Source: Cytophagaceae bacterium
GTDB taxonomy: Bacteria > Bacteroidota > Bacteroidia > Cytophagales > Spirosomataceae
Length of the DNA stretch: 64,000 nucleotides
Direction: 5' to 3'
Assembly (NCBI GenBank): GCA_027491315.1
Contig: JAIXWL010000017.1
Span: forward strand, 124,001 to 188,000
Shown here: positions 63,074 through 64,000 of the stretch, in pieces
Layout: the number at the start of each line of letters is the position of its first letter
Numbering within the stretch: position 1 is the first letter of the stretch
Translations under genes and position numbers: made by a program
Notes under the pieces: model-generated
Databases searched by the model: none
Told to the model about the DNA's origin: nothing
What the model saw: only the letters and a program-made list of their open reading frames with translations

Positions 63074-63436
63074 ATGGAATTAAAAAACTATGAGACGGTG
63101 TTCATTTTAACTCCCGTTTTGTCTGAGCAACAGACAAAGGACGCCGTTGAAAAATTCAAGAAAGTGTTGGTAGATAACGGTGCACAAATTGTTCACGAAG
63201 ATGCATGGGGCTTACGTAAGTTAGCTTATCCTATCCAGAACAAGCACACAGGTTATTACCAGATTTTTGAATTTTTAGCGGCACCAGCATTAATTGCTAA
63301 GCTTGAACTTGAGTACAAGCGTGATGAGAAGGTTATTCGCTTCTTGACATTAGCCCTTGACAAGCACGCAGTTGCGTATAATGAGAAAAAGAGAAAAGGT
63401 TTAGTAGGTAGAAAACCAGAAAAAACAGAAGCATAA
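63074..63436 (+). CDS. rpsF: 30S ribosomal protein S6
   Basis: bS6 binds 16S rRNA with bS18 in the platform of the small subunit. The 120-residue protein starts [20 protein letters not shown] and has [20 protein letters not shown] (residues ~46-65), both family signatures. It is the first gene of the ribosomal operon, 1 bp before rpsR. Confidence 0.97.
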   Translation: MELKNYETVFILTPVLSEQQTKDAVEKFKKVLVDNGAQIVHEDAWGLRKLAYPIQNKHTGYYQIFEFLAAPALIAKLELEYKRDEKVIRFLTLALDKHAVAYNEKKRKGLVGRKPEKTEA

Positions 63437-63437
63437 G

Positions 63438-63689
63438 ATGACACTTGTAAACGAACCTGTAGATAAAAATAGTAATCGTAAAAAATATTGCCGATTTAAG
63501 AAGTCGGGTATTAAATACATTGATTTCAAAAATCCAGATTACTTATTAAAGTTAGTGAACGAGCAAGGAAAAATCTTGCCTCGTCGTATTACTGGTACTT
63601 CGTTGAAATTTCAACGTAAAGTTGCGCAAGCAGTAAAGAGATCTCGTCACTTGGCCTTAATGCCATATGTAGCTGACGGTTTAAAATAG
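63438..63689 (+). CDS. rpsR: 30S ribosomal protein S18
   Basis: bS18 partners with bS6. The 83-residue protein has KKYCRFKKSGIKYIDFKNPD and ILPRRITGTSLKFQRKVAQA (residues ~52-71), then AVKRSRHLALMPYV. The single cysteine in YCRFKK is the sole remnant of the zinc-type motif, so this is a C-minus form. It starts 1 bp after rpsF. Confidence 0.96.
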   Translation: MTLVNEPVDKNSNRKKYCRFKKSGIKYIDFKNPDYLLKLVNEQGKILPRRITGTSLKFQRKVAQAVKRSRHLALMPYVADGLK

Positions 63690-63727
63690 ACCAGGTACAT
63701 CCTAATAACATTTGATTTTATACAAAA

Positions 63728-64000
63728 ATGGAAATAATATTAAAAACGGATATTGCTGGATTAGGCTACAAGAACGATGTCGTGGTTGTGAAACCAGGTT
63801 ACGGTCGTAACTACCTAATTCCACAAGGTTTTGCTATGATGGCAACACCGTCCAACCGCAAAGTCTTGGCTGAAAATATCAAGCAAGCGGCTCACAAGGT
63901 GGAGAAAATTCGTCAAGATGCTGCTGATTTAGCTGCTGCTATTGGTGACATGAATTTAACGATTGTTGCTAAAACTGGCGACAGTGGTAAAATCTTTGGT
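63728..64000 (+). CDS. rplI: 50S ribosomal protein L9 (3' truncated by window edge)
   Basis: The first 91 codons of bL9 are present, starting MEIILKTDIAGLGYKNDVV and including VVKPGYGRNYLIPQGFAMMA, the N-terminal rRNA-binding domain signature. The end of the window cuts the C-terminal domain. It is 38 bp after rpsR in the conserved rpsF-rpsR-rplI order. Confidence 0.97.
   Translation, partial: MEIILKTDIAGLGYKNDVVVVKPGYGRNYLIPQGFAMMATPSNRKVLAENIKQAAHKVEKIRQDAADLAAAIGDMNLTIVAKTGDSGKIFG

Noticed and set aside
1-64000. tRNA, rRNA, prophage or integrated element
   Set aside because: No gap holds a cloverleaf-like sequence, and no integrase, phage structural gene or attachment repeat was recognised; gaps are mostly below 200 bp.

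Overview
The window is AT-rich bacterial DNA, densely packed with genes on both strands. It looks like a chromosome segment from a member of the Bacteroidota, probably a gliding or planktonic Cytophagales-type bacterium. The evidence is: a TonB-dependent receptor; a protein ending in a gliding-motility/type IX secretion CHU_C-type domain; the bacillithiol gene bshA; a BatA-type membrane protein; many genes with A-rich leaders instead of clear Shine-Dalgarno sites; and several promoters of the Bacteroidota form TTTG-N18..21-TAnnTTTG. Genus-level placement is inference. No tRNA, rRNA, CRISPR array, prophage or intact insertion sequence was seen, and no gene-free gap exceeds about 210 bp.

Layout. 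1-4.7 kb: 3' part of a TonB-dependent receptor, a terminator, and uvrA. 4.6-5.5 kb: a broken REP-associated tyrosine transposase (RAYT) bracketed by two near-identical 33-bp palindromes. 5.5-10.5 kb: a tight six-gene operon in which a membrane haem/Fe-S oxidoreductase and its CCG-domain partner enclose a hydrolase and a fatty-acid hydroxylase, followed by a conserved small protein and a free-methionine-sulfoxide reductase. 10.5-18.2 kb: DinB-like protein, phosphatidylserine decarboxylase, a membrane protein with a periplasmic sensor-like domain and a cytoplasmic tail, a DPP-IV-type peptidase with a lipoprotein, a LuxE-like acyl-protein synthetase, moaE and folA. 18.3-21.8 kb: a carB that lacks the C-terminal allosteric domain, plus small membrane proteins. 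21.9-27.9 kb: a tripartite RND efflux operon. 27.9-33.6 kb: purN, bshA, a fatty-acid 2-hydroxylase-like gene, folK, a YqgE protein and recG.

33.7-40 kb: a CHU_C-domain protein, an isolated nuoB-nuoC pair, three family-2 glycosyltransferases and an MsbA-type ABC exporter, which suggests surface glycan synthesis and export. 40.1-44.5 kb: an aspartate aminotransferase and an opposite-strand TlpA/PAP2/NhaA operon. 44.6-52.1 kb: a partial division and cell-wall (dcw) cluster rsmH-ftsL-ftsI-murE-mraY, with aroA where murD is usually found. 52.1-58.5 kb: an intergenic palindrome, a secreted amidohydrolase, a small membrane protein, purK-purE, a LysM protein next to an M15-type peptidase, and fmt. 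58.5-64 kb: greA with a hairpin-bearing leader, a BatA-like protein, a YggS-family protein, a coiled-coil protein and the ribosomal operon rpsF-rpsR-rplI, cut by the window edge.

Most of the content is housekeeping: nucleotide, folate, chorismate and peptidoglycan synthesis, DNA repair and translation. Most convergent gene pairs overlap at their 3' ends, which suggests a compact genome. The most unusual items are the decayed RAYT with matched palindromes, the hydrolase/hydroxylase pair inside the Fe-S operon, the membrane-tethered putative regulator at 11.9 kb, the hairpin leader of greA, and the split nuo and dcw clusters.
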